From assembly GCF_014229245.1 (NCBI RefSeq), contig NZ_JAARZJ010000002.1, positions 89,763 to 153,762 on the forward strand: a stretch of 64,000 nucleotides of DNA, written 5' to 3'. Shown one piece after another: positions 9,406 to 18,281 of this stretch. A program made the position numbers and the translations under genes. A model generated the notes under the pieces. It did no database searches. It worked only from the letters and a program-made list of their open reading frames with translations, and was not told where the DNA came from. Positions within the stretch are counted from its first letter, which is position 1. Every line of letters begins with the position of its first letter. Source of the stretch: Listeria farberi. Lineage in GTDB: Bacteria > Bacillota > Bacilli > Lactobacillales > Listeriaceae.

Positions 9406-10561
9406 TAATTAATAATAAAATAATAAATATAGCAACTATCATAAAAAATATTGGTTGTTTAGAGACACTGCGGAAGTCTTTTACTAATAAATCAAAAAAA
9501 GACATTTCCTGTTGTGCAAGTAGCATCATTTTCGTCATATCGCTCGCAAATTCTGCGTCCACACTGCCTAAAATTCGTTCAGTATCTGTAAAGCCCGCTT
9601 CAATTTCCATTTTTTGAAACAGTTGTGCAAGTCGTGTAAGTTGGCCTTGCATCCGGTCTAAAATAATGGCGATTCCACCTTGCGTCATTTGCCCGTCCGC
9701 TAATCTTTGCAGTTCTTGAAAAAGTTCTGTTAACGGCTTGGTTGCTTGTTGGTGAAAAATTTTGATATTCCCGTTTGGAAATGCACCAATTTGAGGTAAA
9801 AGTTGGTTCATTAGTTTTAAATATTCACTACCTAACTTCCAAATATTGATGTTTTCCGCCTGCAATTCATATGGTAATAAGTGGCGCGATTGGAACATAT
9901 TGCCAAATTCACGTAACACTTTAATCATCCAGTTTGTTTCTTGTTTAGCATCAACAATGGGATCTAGTCTCGTCGCATGCTCAATATGCCCTTGGAACTC
10001 ACGCAACATTTGAACTCCTGTCTCCATATTGCCAGAAGCTATTTGCATCATACGTAAAAAATCATATTTCCCAGTTGTTTCAAATGTTAAAGTTGGTAAC
10101 ATTTTGAGCAAAAAGGAAATTTCGTTCATAATTTTTTGATTTGCTAAAAATAATTTTTGGTTGGCTGGATTTTCAGAAAAGTATGCTTCAAAATTGTGTT
10201 GTTTCATTAAGATGGTGCTTAATTGGCTGCTGATTTCGCTTCTGACTGTTTGCCATTTTGCCGAGTCAGTTGGATTTTTTATACCTGCGCGCATGACGTA
10301 AAAAATTAAGTCATTCGCTTTTTTGGCGTTATTCATCATTAATTTCATATATAATTCTAAATTTGCGGTTGTTGTGCCGTTTAATTGCAAACTGCTTAGT
10401 TCTTTAAAGGAAAATGATACTGGTGGCGTTTTTGGTACCGCGACTTCTGTATTCATTTGTGCCTTTGCACTACCTTCTTTTAATAATGGATTTTGTTTAA
10501 TTAATTCCCGTTCGAGCTGATTACGATTTTCTGCGGATTCTTGAATGCCATCTATTTTCAT
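9395..10561 (-). CDS. Tail-anchored protein of unknown function in the flagellar operon
   Basis: About 388 residues. The body is helical, charged and has no family I recognise. The C-terminus is a single very hydrophobic segment (FFMIVAIFIILLLIILF) that ends the protein, so it is probably a cytoplasmic protein held to the membrane by its tail. ATG at 10559-10561 is favoured because GAGGTGG precedes it by 6 nt. It lies between a secreted protein and the DUF327 gene. Motility-linked regulation can be inferred from position, but not function. Confidence 0.8.
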   Translation of the reverse strand: MKIDGIQESAENRNQLERELIKQNPLLKEGSAKAQMNTEVAVPKTPPVSFSFKELSSLQLNGTTTANLELYMKLMMNNAKKANDLIFYVMRAGIKNPTDSAKWQTVRSEISSQLSTILMKQHNFEAYFSENPANQKLFLANQKIMNEISFLLKMLPTLTFETTGKYDFLRMMQIASGNMETGVQMLREFQGHIEHATRLDPIVDAKQETNWMIKVLREFGNMFQSRHLLPYELQAENINIWKLGSEYLKLMNQLLPQIGAFPNGNIKIFHQQATKPLTELFQELQRLADGQMTQGGIAIILDRMQGQLTRLAQLFQKMEIEAGFTDTERILGSVDAEFASDMTKMMLLAQQEMSFFDLLVKDFRSVSKQPIFFMIVAIFIILLLIILF

Positions 10562-10583
10562 TCCGTCCACCTCACTTCTGCTT

Positions 10584-11996
10584 TTATTTCATTGCTCTAT
10601 TACCTGAAAAAATAATAATGCCTATAATCATGAGTGCCGGAATCCAAAACGGGATACTACTTGACTTGTTTTTAGTTGAGGTTTCCTTTTTAGCCTGCTT
10701 CTTTGGAGTTTTTTCGCTGGATTCAGTAGATGGTTTAGGGGCAGGCTTTGTAAGTATTGGCTCTTTTTCATTTGGTATAACTGGTGGTGGTGCAATTATT
10801 TCTTTATCTGGTATAGGGATCACTGGTTTGATTTCTTGACTCAATTGTTTAGCATAAGCCCGGCCGTCCCAGTCAATCCAGTGTAATATGATTTTTCCGG
10901 TTGATGAGATTTCCGCACTTTTGAAACTATTATCCGTTCTAACGGTGCGGAATGTTTGACCATTTACTTCGACGGATAAAGCTGAAATTAAAGCAAAATC
11001 CCGATTAATTAGTCCAGTTAAAATCGTATTATTGATTAAATTAATCTCCGCAAATGGCTCACTTGTGGAGCGAACAAGCATTGCAATATTCATTCCTTGA
11101 AAATGGATAATTTCACCGGAAAATTCTTTTGTTAAAGTGAGACTTCCAATCCATTCGTTGGCGTTTTTTTGCCATTTTAGTGGAATTTTTATACCACTTT
11201 CCGTTTCAGCTTCTGGAAATTCGGTTGTATATTTGTCGAGCGTTAATTTGATTTGATTGCCAACTTGGACGATTTTTTTCTCGTCGTTGGTGATGTCAAC
11301 GTCGTCATAACTTAGATGAGGCTCTTTCGGCTGATACATCTGAATCGTGTTTTCTAAGTTAATCGTGATTTCATTCTCTGCAAAATCAACTAATTTCAAC
11401 TGAAAAGTGAGTTTTTCTCCTGGTTGAAATTTTTCTAATGGTACTTTGCCTTCAAATTTCCCAGTCCAATTGTTTTGTATTAGTTCAGCTTCTGCATCAT
11501 TCAAATCACTATGAACAACTAATATCGCTTGTTTTATACCTGTTTCTACATCGACTAAATCCAGAGACACATGAAGGATACTCGTATTTAAAACATCTTT
11601 GTCATGTGTGATGGTAATATCTGTTAAACTAGGCGCCGTTTCATCTTTTTCAACTTCCTTCAGTTGTCGCACTTGGAATAAATCATCTACAGTAACAATG
11701 GCTTCAGGGTTGTCGTTTGCGTAAAATTCTGCGCGGTAACTTCCCTCCAAATCAAAGTCAGTCACCGTATATGTTTGGTCTTCTAGGAGTCTTTTTTGTC
11801 CTTGTTCATTCACTAAAACGATTTTCATCTTTTCCGCATTTTCGATATGAAACGAAATCACTTCACCTGACGTAAAAATCTGCTGTTCCTTTTCAAGTGA
11901 AATCATCGGAAGTTCCGGTTCTGCCGCGAATACTTGAACCGAAAAAAACATCCAAAATAAAATTGTCATCAGTCCAAGTTTTCGCACATTTTTCAC
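10584..11996 (-). CDS. Exported, membrane-anchored protein of unknown function
   Basis: 470 residues with an N-terminal signal peptide (cleavage probably after VQVFAAE), a long beta-rich extracellular part, a Pro/Lys/Thr/Ser-rich stalk (about residues 395-445) and a C-terminal transmembrane helix (PFWIPALMIIGIIIFSG). There is no LPXTG motif, so anchoring is by the membrane helix. The gene overlaps the fliY stop by 4 nt (ATGA). Extracellular Ig-like modules are possible but I cannot name a family. Its place inside the flagellar operon suggests an envelope role in motility. Confidence 0.8.
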   Translation of the reverse strand: MKNVRKLGLMTILFWMFFSVQVFAAEPELPMISLEKEQQIFTSGEVISFHIENAEKMKIVLVNEQGQKRLLEDQTYTVTDFDLEGSYRAEFYANDNPEAIVTVDDLFQVRQLKEVEKDETAPSLTDITITHDKDVLNTSILHVSLDLVDVETGIKQAILVVHSDLNDAEAELIQNNWTGKFEGKVPLEKFQPGEKLTFQLKLVDFAENEITINLENTIQMYQPKEPHLSYDDVDITNDEKKIVQVGNQIKLTLDKYTTEFPEAETESGIKIPLKWQKNANEWIGSLTLTKEFSGEIIHFQGMNIAMLVRSTSEPFAEINLINNTILTGLINRDFALISALSVEVNGQTFRTVRTDNSFKSAEISSTGKIILHWIDWDGRAYAKQLSQEIKPVIPIPDKEIIAPPPVIPNEKEPILTKPAPKPSTESSEKTPKKQAKKETSTKNKSSSIPFWIPALMIIGIIIFSGNRAMK

Positions 11997-13534
11997 CTTA
12001 CTAACTCAGTCATTTGTATTCCAAAATGATCATCTACGCGAACTAAAATCCCTTTGCCAATCGTTACGCCGTTTAGCGCTAAGACTAGCGGTTCGTTCAT
12101 GCTTTCTTTTAGGATAATCACGTCTTTTTCACACCATGAGATAAATTTTTCAAGTTTTACTTTAGCTGTACCGAACACTACTTCAAGCGTTACAGGAATA
12201 TCTTCCAAAATTTGTTCCATTTCAGATAGTGTTTCTTTTTCTTCCATTACTACTTGTTGCGCTGGCTCTTTTGTTTCATGCTCCATTATTTCTACTGGTG
12301 TTGCTTCTTTTTCCTCGACTTCTTTTGCTTGAATCCCGAGCATTAATTGTGCCATTTCTTTTGCTGCTGCCGGATTAAAAATTTGATACATGGGAGTTTT
12401 TAATAAGCCTTCTACTTCAAGTGGGAAGATAACTTCGACGGTTTTTCCTTCTGCGATATTTTTTTGAATCATCGTATCACCAAAATTGCAGAATTCCATT
12501 GTTGGCGGGCTAATATCAATCTTTGTTCCAAGCATTTCTGACATTGCTGTCGCTGAGAAGCCCATCATTTGATTCATTAATTCTTGCACCGCACTGACTT
12601 CAAGTTCTGTTAATTCCGCATCTTCTTGAACGATTCCGTCCCCCATCATCATTAAGTCCGCCATGATTAACGCGGCATTTTTACTAATGATAAAGGTGTT
12701 ACTTGAACGTAGTCCTTCGACAAATTCCACACTGGTTACTAAGCACGGTCGTTCATTAAACTCGAATTCTTTGCTATCAATCACGCGCGCTGTCGGGATT
12801 TGTAGCGAGACTTTGCGATTAAGTAATTTCGATAGAACAGTTGATGCAGAGCCAATGCCGATATTACAAACTTCTAAAAAGACATCTAATTCTTCGGCAG
12901 TTAAGCTAATTTCTTCTTTTACAGGTTCTGGCTCAGGGATTGCGTCGCCAAGCAATCTTTTCGCAAGTTCACGACCTTTATCAACGGGAATAAGTTGCAT
13001 TAAATTCGATGTAATTAAGTCGCCAATAATTAAATCAAAGCCGACTTTTATCATTGTTTGGTCGTTTGTGTCTTCCAATTGTTCTTTTAACGCGATTACT
13101 TTAATGTCAGGTGTTGTAATATCAATCATTTCACCAAACATATTGCTCATTGCGGTTGCAGAATGCCCCATCATTTGGTTCATCGCTTCCTGTACGGCGC
13201 TGAGATGAAGTTCTGAAAGCTCTTCGTTTGGATCGATATTCCCGTCGCCCATCATCATTAAGTCCGCGATAGCCGCAGCCACTTCTGATTGCAGAACAAA
13301 TAAATTCCGCATTTCGATTCCTTTGTGAAAATTCACTTCTAACACGACATGTGGAATATCAATGTCTTTCGTATTATATAAATCAACAATCTCTACTTTT
13401 GGTGTAGAAATGGTGACTTGTTGGTGTAGTAAATCAGATAAGACCGTAGAAGCTGAGCCAAACGAAATATTGGCGATTTCTCCTATCACATCTAGTTCCA
13501 TTTGCGTGATATTTTTCTCTAGTAATTGCTCCAC
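11993..13534 (-). CDS. fliY: Flagellar switch phosphatase FliY with two CheC domains
   Basis: 513 residues. Two CheC-type modules stand in tandem, each with two D/S-x3-E-x2-N centres: D15/E19/N22 and S112/E116/N119, then D217/E221/N224 and S314/E318/N321. A FliN-type SpoA domain closes the protein (about 446-513). FliY forms part of the C-ring and dephosphorylates CheY-P. The FliM-like CheY-binding peptide found at the N-terminus of Bacillus FliY is absent here, and the protein is far longer than the ~380 residues of B. subtilis FliY. Start is GTG at 13532-13534 after AGGAGAGG. Confidence 0.9.
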   Translation of the reverse strand: MEQLLEKNITQMELDVIGEIANISFGSASTVLSDLLHQQVTISTPKVEIVDLYNTKDIDIPHVVLEVNFHKGIEMRNLFVLQSEVAAAIADLMMMGDGNIDPNEELSELHLSAVQEAMNQMMGHSATAMSNMFGEMIDITTPDIKVIALKEQLEDTNDQTMIKVGFDLIIGDLITSNLMQLIPVDKGRELAKRLLGDAIPEPEPVKEEISLTAEELDVFLEVCNIGIGSASTVLSKLLNRKVSLQIPTARVIDSKEFEFNERPCLVTSVEFVEGLRSSNTFIISKNAALIMADLMMMGDGIVQEDAELTELEVSAVQELMNQMMGFSATAMSEMLGTKIDISPPTMEFCNFGDTMIQKNIAEGKTVEVIFPLEVEGLLKTPMYQIFNPAAAKEMAQLMLGIQAKEVEEKEATPVEIMEHETKEPAQQVVMEEKETLSEMEQILEDIPVTLEVVFGTAKVKLEKFISWCEKDVIILKESMNEPLVLALNGVTIGKGILVRVDDHFGIQMTELVR

Positions 13535-13536
13535 TT

Positions 13537-14529
13537 CTACCTCTCCTGCTCTGTCCGCCCTGTATGACGCATAAATTTAACGGCTTTTTGGTTACCACTT
13601 TTTCCCATATAGCATTCAAATTTCCATTTCTCGGTGACGTAACCCTTTAGTGTGTCACGTATATGAGTTTCTGTTAGAAGCACGTCGCCAACTTCTAGCA
13701 TATTAAGCTCTTTCCAGGTTGTTTTAATTTCCCCCACCCGAATGCGCGCTTCTTTCTCAACTTGATGCAATTCTTGCTCCACTTCTGCATCGAAGTTCCG
13801 TCTTTTATCAAACGTATACTCAACCACGTTTTCAAGTTTATTCATAATCTCTTCCACTGAGAAAAATGGCACACCAATCCGCATCGTACTAATCCAGAAT
13901 TCCGATTTAATATCGACACTGATAAGCGCCATCATATCGTTTGGTGATGTGACACGTAGAAGCGCTGGATTGGTTTCGATATTAACGATTTCTGGTGAGA
14001 TTGGATGCACTGATTTAAAGCTATCTTTAAGTGCTTCACAAAATTTCTCTAAAATAGATTTTAACGTCAACTCTTCAAAAACGGATAACAGTCTGCGCTC
14101 GCTTAATTTTCGTTTTGGATTCCCGCCAGATAAGCATTCATGGATATAAATGATATAGGCTAAATCGAGTTCAATAATAATTTGGCCGAGCTCCGGATTA
14201 CCAAGATCGATAATGCAGAAAATATAACTATCATTTGGCATTGTTTCAATATACCCGCTCGCAAAAGAAACTTGATCTGCAAGGGTTGCTTCGGTATGAA
14301 TTGGAATCCGGATACGCTGGGAAACAAACTCCATGCTTTTTTTCGTAAAAGCGGATGCAATCGTCTTTAAGCTTTCGAGGTGTTCTGCACCAAATTTCTC
14401 TGGTTTATGAAAGTCATAGGGATGAAAGCGCCCAAAGTCGCCAATTTCCGTACTTTCATCAACCACCTTACCTTCACTCATTTGGGAAAGCAGGGCGTCA
14501 ATTTGTTCTTGACTTAATTTATCGCTCAT
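13537..14529 (-). CDS. fliM: Flagellar motor switch protein FliM
   Basis: FliM, 330 residues, forms the C-ring wall and receives CheY-P. The N-terminal CheY-binding peptide LSQEQIDALLSQM is intact, followed by the CheC-like middle domain (without phosphatase residues) and a C-terminal SpoA domain. It stops 2 nt before the fliY start, so coupling is likely. Confidence 0.97.
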   Translation of the reverse strand: MSDKLSQEQIDALLSQMSEGKVVDESTEIGDFGRFHPYDFHKPEKFGAEHLESLKTIASAFTKKSMEFVSQRIRIPIHTEATLADQVSFASGYIETMPNDSYIFCIIDLGNPELGQIIIELDLAYIIYIHECLSGGNPKRKLSERRLLSVFEELTLKSILEKFCEALKDSFKSVHPISPEIVNIETNPALLRVTSPNDMMALISVDIKSEFWISTMRIGVPFFSVEEIMNKLENVVEYTFDKRRNFDAEVEQELHQVEKEARIRVGEIKTTWKELNMLEVGDVLLTETHIRDTLKGYVTEKWKFECYMGKSGNQKAVKFMRHTGRTEQER

Positions 14530-14549
14530 TTTTTGTCACTCCCTAGCTC

Positions 14550-14786
14550 TCATGAAGAACTTCCCTCTCCTAATTTCGTTATTTTGACAAACATCTTGCC
14601 ATCTTTTGTCAAAATTTCGCCGTAACCGATGCATTTGCCTGAAATAGTAATTTTGACCACATTAGCTGTTGAATCTTCTAACCGAAAAACGGTCCCTTTT
14701 TTTACATCTAGCAAACTACCGACTGGCTGTTTCGTGCGTCCTAACTCGAAGTCGATTCTGAGTGGAATAGTATGATTAATTTTCAT
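14550..14786 (-). CDS. Short FliN-type SpoA-domain protein
   Basis: 78 residues that are essentially one SpoA (FliN/FliM C-terminal) domain, with the pattern DFELGRTKQPVGSLLDVKKG and a closing GYGEILTKDGKMFVKIT. It is one of two free-standing FliN-like proteins here, the other being at 17970-18272. FliN proteins form the base of the C-ring and dock the FliH/FliI export ATPase. It lies between flgE and fliM, 13 nt after flgE. Confidence 0.85.
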   Translation of the reverse strand: MKINHTIPLRIDFELGRTKQPVGSLLDVKKGTVFRLEDSTANVVKITISGKCIGYGEILTKDGKMFVKITKLGEGSSS

Positions 14787-14799
14787 TTAGCTAAACTCC

Positions 14800-16035
14800 C
14801 TACTGAATCAAGTTCACAATTTGTTTCATCACGTCATCTGCCACACGAATAACTTTTGTATTGCCTTGGAAACCACTTTGGTATGTCATTAAGTTAACGA
14901 ATTCGCGGGATAAATCTACGTTTGAGCCTTCTAATGAAGAGCCGCTAATTCCGCCAGCACCATTTTGGCCAGCAACGCCGTAAACTGCATCTCCAGAAGA
15001 TAATCCTGGAACATATTCGCCGTTCCCCATTTTGACTAAACCGTCTTCATTGGAGAAAGTAGCCACCGCAAGTTGAGCAACTGGGATAACTGTACCATCT
15101 GAGTAACTCACTGCAATATAGCCAGAATCGGTAACTGCATAATCTTTTACAGTCGCAGCGCCTTTACCATCAGAAGTTGGTGAGAATACTTGGTTTGTTC
15201 CGTAGTTGGTTAATCCACTTAGGTTTAAGCCCATGTTGACTTGTTTGCCGTTTACTGTGGAATTGATTTGAATATTTTTAAGTGCGTCTGGGTTCGTTAG
15301 TTCACCCTGCGCATTGTAGTTAAGTGTTCCTGTCACTGGAGGAGTTAATGCTTTGCCGTCCATTTGAATTTCATATTCGTAGGAAACATTACCGCTCGCA
15401 TCTGGTGTAGCAGCTTTCATATTGACTTGAAGTTTATGTTTTCCGCCAGCATTATCATATACAGAAAGCTCGGAAGAAATCGTATCTTTTTCGCCCCAAT
15501 CAAGTGGGATGTTACCGCTTAAACTACCATTTTTTGTTGCTTCCCCTGGAATTGCGCTATTTAGCGGGATTTGAATTGGTTGCAAGTTGCCGTTTAAAAC
15601 GTTGCCATTTTTGTCCGTTGCATAGCCCATTACGTATTTTCCTTGCTGGGTAGTTAAATAATTGTTGTCGGAAACTGCAAAGCTACCGTCACGTGTATAA
15701 ACGATATTCCCGCCAGCGTTATCGCCAGCAATGAAAAAGCCGCGACCTTGTAATGCTGCATCTTTGTTTCTGCCAGTTGAAGTTGGGGAACCTGCTGTAT
15801 AATCGGTTAAAATCGCCCCAATTTTCGAACCGGAACCGAAGCTCATTGGGTTTGTTCCCGCATAAAGTCCGCCTGCAACAGATCCCATTGTGTTTTGGTA
15901 AAGTAAATCATTGAAAACGACGCTTTGTTTTTTATATCCTGTCGTGTTGGCATTGGCAATATTATTTGATGTTACTGATAATGCTTGTTGGAACGCATTC
16001 ATCCCAGAAATAGCTGTATACATAGTTTGATTCAT
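14800..16035 (-). CDS. flgE: Flagellar hook protein FlgE
   Basis: FlgE, 411 residues, polymerises into the hook. The N-terminal motif SNNIANANTTGYKKQ and the C-terminal SSLEGSNVDLSREFVNLMTYQ are the standard hook/rod signatures. Central variable domains follow the family layout (DAALQGRGFFIAGD near residue 90). It is preceded by flgD by 19 nt. Confidence 0.98.
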   Translation of the reverse strand: MNQTMYTAISGMNAFQQALSVTSNNIANANTTGYKKQSVVFNDLLYQNTMGSVAGGLYAGTNPMSFGSGSKIGAILTDYTAGSPTSTGRNKDAALQGRGFFIAGDNAGGNIVYTRDGSFAVSDNNYLTTQQGKYVMGYATDKNGNVLNGNLQPIQIPLNSAIPGEATKNGSLSGNIPLDWGEKDTISSELSVYDNAGGKHKLQVNMKAATPDASGNVSYEYEIQMDGKALTPPVTGTLNYNAQGELTNPDALKNIQINSTVNGKQVNMGLNLSGLTNYGTNQVFSPTSDGKGAATVKDYAVTDSGYIAVSYSDGTVIPVAQLAVATFSNEDGLVKMGNGEYVPGLSSGDAVYGVAGQNGAGGISGSSLEGSNVDLSREFVNLMTYQSGFQGNTKVIRVADDVMKQIVNLIQ

Positions 16036-16054
16036 AATTCACACTCCCAAATTT

Positions 16055-16477
16055 TTAATTAATTTCTGTTACATAAGTCATTGGCACGAGGCTATCTTGA
16101 TCTTTTATTTTCAGCATGACGCCGTTTGTTGTTTGTTGAACGCTTTCGACTTGGCCGCTAATTACTTCACCGTTTAGTGAAACTCCTTTTATATCTTTAC
16201 CGATGAAATTAACCGCGGATTGTAAAGCGGAGTTTTGTGTTTGTTCAGAAAGTTTATCTACGGCAGTGGTCATATTGGCAACTTGTTCCATTAAGGAAAG
16301 TTGCGCCATTTGTGACATCATTTCATTCGTATCAAGCGGGCTCGATGGATCTTGATATTGTAAACTTGTTAAAAATAGTTTCATGAAGTCATCTTTGCCA
16401 AGGGTTTTTGATACGCTAGATGTTACTGCATTGTTTGTATCCTGACTCGCTCCTGATAAACTACTAATTCCGTCCAA
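16055..16477 (-). CDS. flgD: Hook assembly scaffold FlgD (short)
   Basis: FlgD, 140 residues, caps the growing hook. The N-terminal signature FMKLFLTSLQYQDPSSPLDTNEMM is intact. The C-terminal part is a reduced beta domain, as in Bacillus FlgD. The start is a TTG at 16475-16477 with GAGGAG seven nt before it, and it begins right at the fliK stop. Confidence 0.95.
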   Translation of the reverse strand: MDGISSLSGASQDTNNAVTSSVSKTLGKDDFMKLFLTSLQYQDPSSPLDTNEMMSQMAQLSLMEQVANMTTAVDKLSEQTQNSALQSAVNFIGKDIKGVSLNGEVISGQVESVQQTTNGVMLKIKDQDSLVPMTYVTEIN

Positions 16478-16478
16478 A

Positions 16479-17525
16479 TTACGTCTCCTCCTCTAAATCA
16501 AATGCTTCTTGTTTAGCTCTTTCTTGATGTGGATTTTCGCGTTCTTTTTCTTTTTTAGATTCGCCTTGAGGTCGTCCATCTGAGCCTTGGTTATGCTCTT
16601 TCGGCGCTTGTTTTTCCGTCATTGTCACGGCAACTTCTACGCCACGATCTCGAAAGCGATTATGTAAATCTTGTGCCAACTGTTCTAGCTTTTGTTTCGC
16701 TGTTTGCTCCTGATATTCGATATGTACAAATATTTTATCGGGCATTTTCTTAAGTAAAACTTCGACTTTTCCGAGTGATTCCGGTTGGATTGCGAAAAAG
16801 GCTTTGTTTTGCTTCACTTGAAATTTTTGCAGCTGTTCGATTTGATCTGTGATGGTTTTATCGAGTTGTTTCAGCGTTACCGGGACTTCGGGTTTGGCAG
16901 CTGGTGTGAGTTGTTTAGCTGTTTCGTGCCAAATATTGCTGGATTCTGCGGGCTTTTTGACGGCAACTTCTTCTTTTGCTGTTAGCGGTTCTTTAATGCT
17001 CGCTTTGAAAAGTTGTACGCCTTCTTTTTCTTGTGGTAATTTGGCTAGCACTGGTTGATTTTTTGCTACTGTCTCCGCTAACTTAGATGGTTCTTTTGTA
17101 GGCATGATAAGTTCTGGTGGCGGTTGTTGCTCTCTGGTAGCGTTTTTTGTGGCTTCTTTCGGTGTATTTGTTACTGGAGTCTGTACAACTTGCGGGGCAC
17201 TTTCTATTTTGGGTTGTTCAATTGCTTGTTTGGCGATTGCCGCAAGTGTATCTTTTACTTCTTTGAGTTCGAGTGGTGCTTCTTGCAGTTTCGTTTCTGG
17301 TGCATCGCCTAGTAGTTTGGCTGAAACGAGTGGTTGAGCGATTTCTTTTAGTGGTATCGTAGCTTGTTCCCTGTTATCCGTTTCTCCCTTTAAGAGCGGC
17401 GCAGGGCTATTTTCCATTAAAAGGGAAATAAAAGGGAGTTCAACTAATTCTTCTGCTAACAATTCTTTTGGTTCGACCTGTTTTTTTCCAACGAGTGGTT
17501 GTAGCAAATTATCTGGGATTAGCAT
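16479..17525 (-). CDS. fliK: Hook-length control protein FliK
   Basis: 348 residues. A long, low-complexity N-terminal two-thirds rich in Pro, Lys, Glu and Ala is the ruler region. A compact C-terminal FliK domain (about 235-310, with FFAIQPESLGKVEVLL) triggers the switch in export specificity. A charged tail closes it. Its place before flgD-flgE supports the call. Sequence in the ruler diverges strongly in this family, as expected. Confidence 0.9.
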   Translation of the reverse strand: MLIPDNLLQPLVGKKQVEPKELLAEELVELPFISLLMENSPAPLLKGETDNREQATIPLKEIAQPLVSAKLLGDAPETKLQEAPLELKEVKDTLAAIAKQAIEQPKIESAPQVVQTPVTNTPKEATKNATREQQPPPELIMPTKEPSKLAETVAKNQPVLAKLPQEKEGVQLFKASIKEPLTAKEEVAVKKPAESSNIWHETAKQLTPAAKPEVPVTLKQLDKTITDQIEQLQKFQVKQNKAFFAIQPESLGKVEVLLKKMPDKIFVHIEYQEQTAKQKLEQLAQDLHNRFRDRGVEVAVTMTEKQAPKEHNQGSDGRPQGESKKEKERENPHQERAKQEAFDLEEET

Positions 17526-17540
17526 GCGTTTTCCTCCCTT

Positions 17541-17951
17541 TTATTTTAATAGCACCATTTTTAAATCGCGTAAGGTTTGTTCTTCTCTTTTATTTTCAAG
17601 CTGTTGCCATTTTTTTCGTGTGTCATCGTACATTTTTTTCGCTTGTTTCCCTTTTTCCTCGAGTTTTTCTAAGATTTGTTCATTGCTTTTAATGTACTGG
17701 CTAATTTGAGTAATTTCTCGCTCCATTTGTTGAATGCGGCTCGGCGAGAAGGCATCAAGTTGCATACTTCCGGCTAATACCGCCACTTGGAGTCTTTCTT
17801 TTTTTGTTCTTGAGTAATACACTTCTTTTTCATGCGCTAATTTTTCTGTAACTTTTTCCCGTTTGGATAGTAATAATTGCAATTCCTTCAAAATGGCCGT
17901 TTTCTCTTGGTCCACTTTCATCTTCACTGCGTTATAAGCCTCTTGCTTCAA
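17541..17951 (-). CDS. Coiled-coil protein, FliJ-like
   Basis: 136 residues, almost entirely a charged coiled coil, immediately upstream of fliK. In Bacillus fliJ lies just before ylxF-fliK, and FliJ is a coiled-coil stalk of the export ATPase. Size, heptads and position fit a FliJ equivalent, but no certain sequence signature is visible. The start is TTG (17949-17951) with AGAAGG upstream. Confidence 0.65.
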   Translation of the reverse strand: MKQEAYNAVKMKVDQEKTAILKELQLLLSKREKVTEKLAHEKEVYYSRTKKERLQVAVLAGSMQLDAFSPSRIQQMEREITQISQYIKSNEQILEKLEEKGKQAKKMYDDTRKKWQQLENKREEQTLRDLKMVLLK

Positions 17952-17969
17952 ATCACTTGCCTTCTTTCT

Positions 17970-18272
17970 TTAGTCGATTTCTGAAATAACGATTCCGAAG
18001 TTCTCGTCCATTAAAATAGCTTCACCGATGCCGACTTTCTTTTCATCGAGGAAAATTTCGACTTTGTGGCCAGGTTTCTTCTCCACTTCGAGGACATCGC
18101 CAATGCTTAACTCGGCAATGTCCCCTACTGGCATTTCTTTTTTTCCAAGGCGGACGATTAAGTTAACGCCAATATTGTCAACTTGGCGGATAGAGCCTTT
18201 TTCGCGTCCTTCTTGGCTCGGTTCTTTCGGTTCCCATTCAGGAAGTTCTACTTGAAATACTTGTTCCATCAT
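17970..18272 (-). CDS. FliN-type SpoA-domain protein
   Basis: 100 residues: a short acidic N-terminal stretch (LPEWEPKEPSQEG) followed by a SpoA domain (IGVNLIVRLGKKEMPVGDIAEL, ending NFGIVISEID). It is the second free-standing FliN-like protein of the cluster. I recall it being labelled fliY or fliN in reference genomes. Two ATG codons stand at 18270-18272 and 18267-18269 after GGAGGG. The second has the better spacing. Confidence 0.85.
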   Translation of the reverse strand: MMEQVFQVELPEWEPKEPSQEGREKGSIRQVDNIGVNLIVRLGKKEMPVGDIAELSIGDVLEVEKKPGHKVEIFLDEKKVGIGEAILMDENFGIVISEID

Positions 18273-18281
18273 GGTCCCTCC

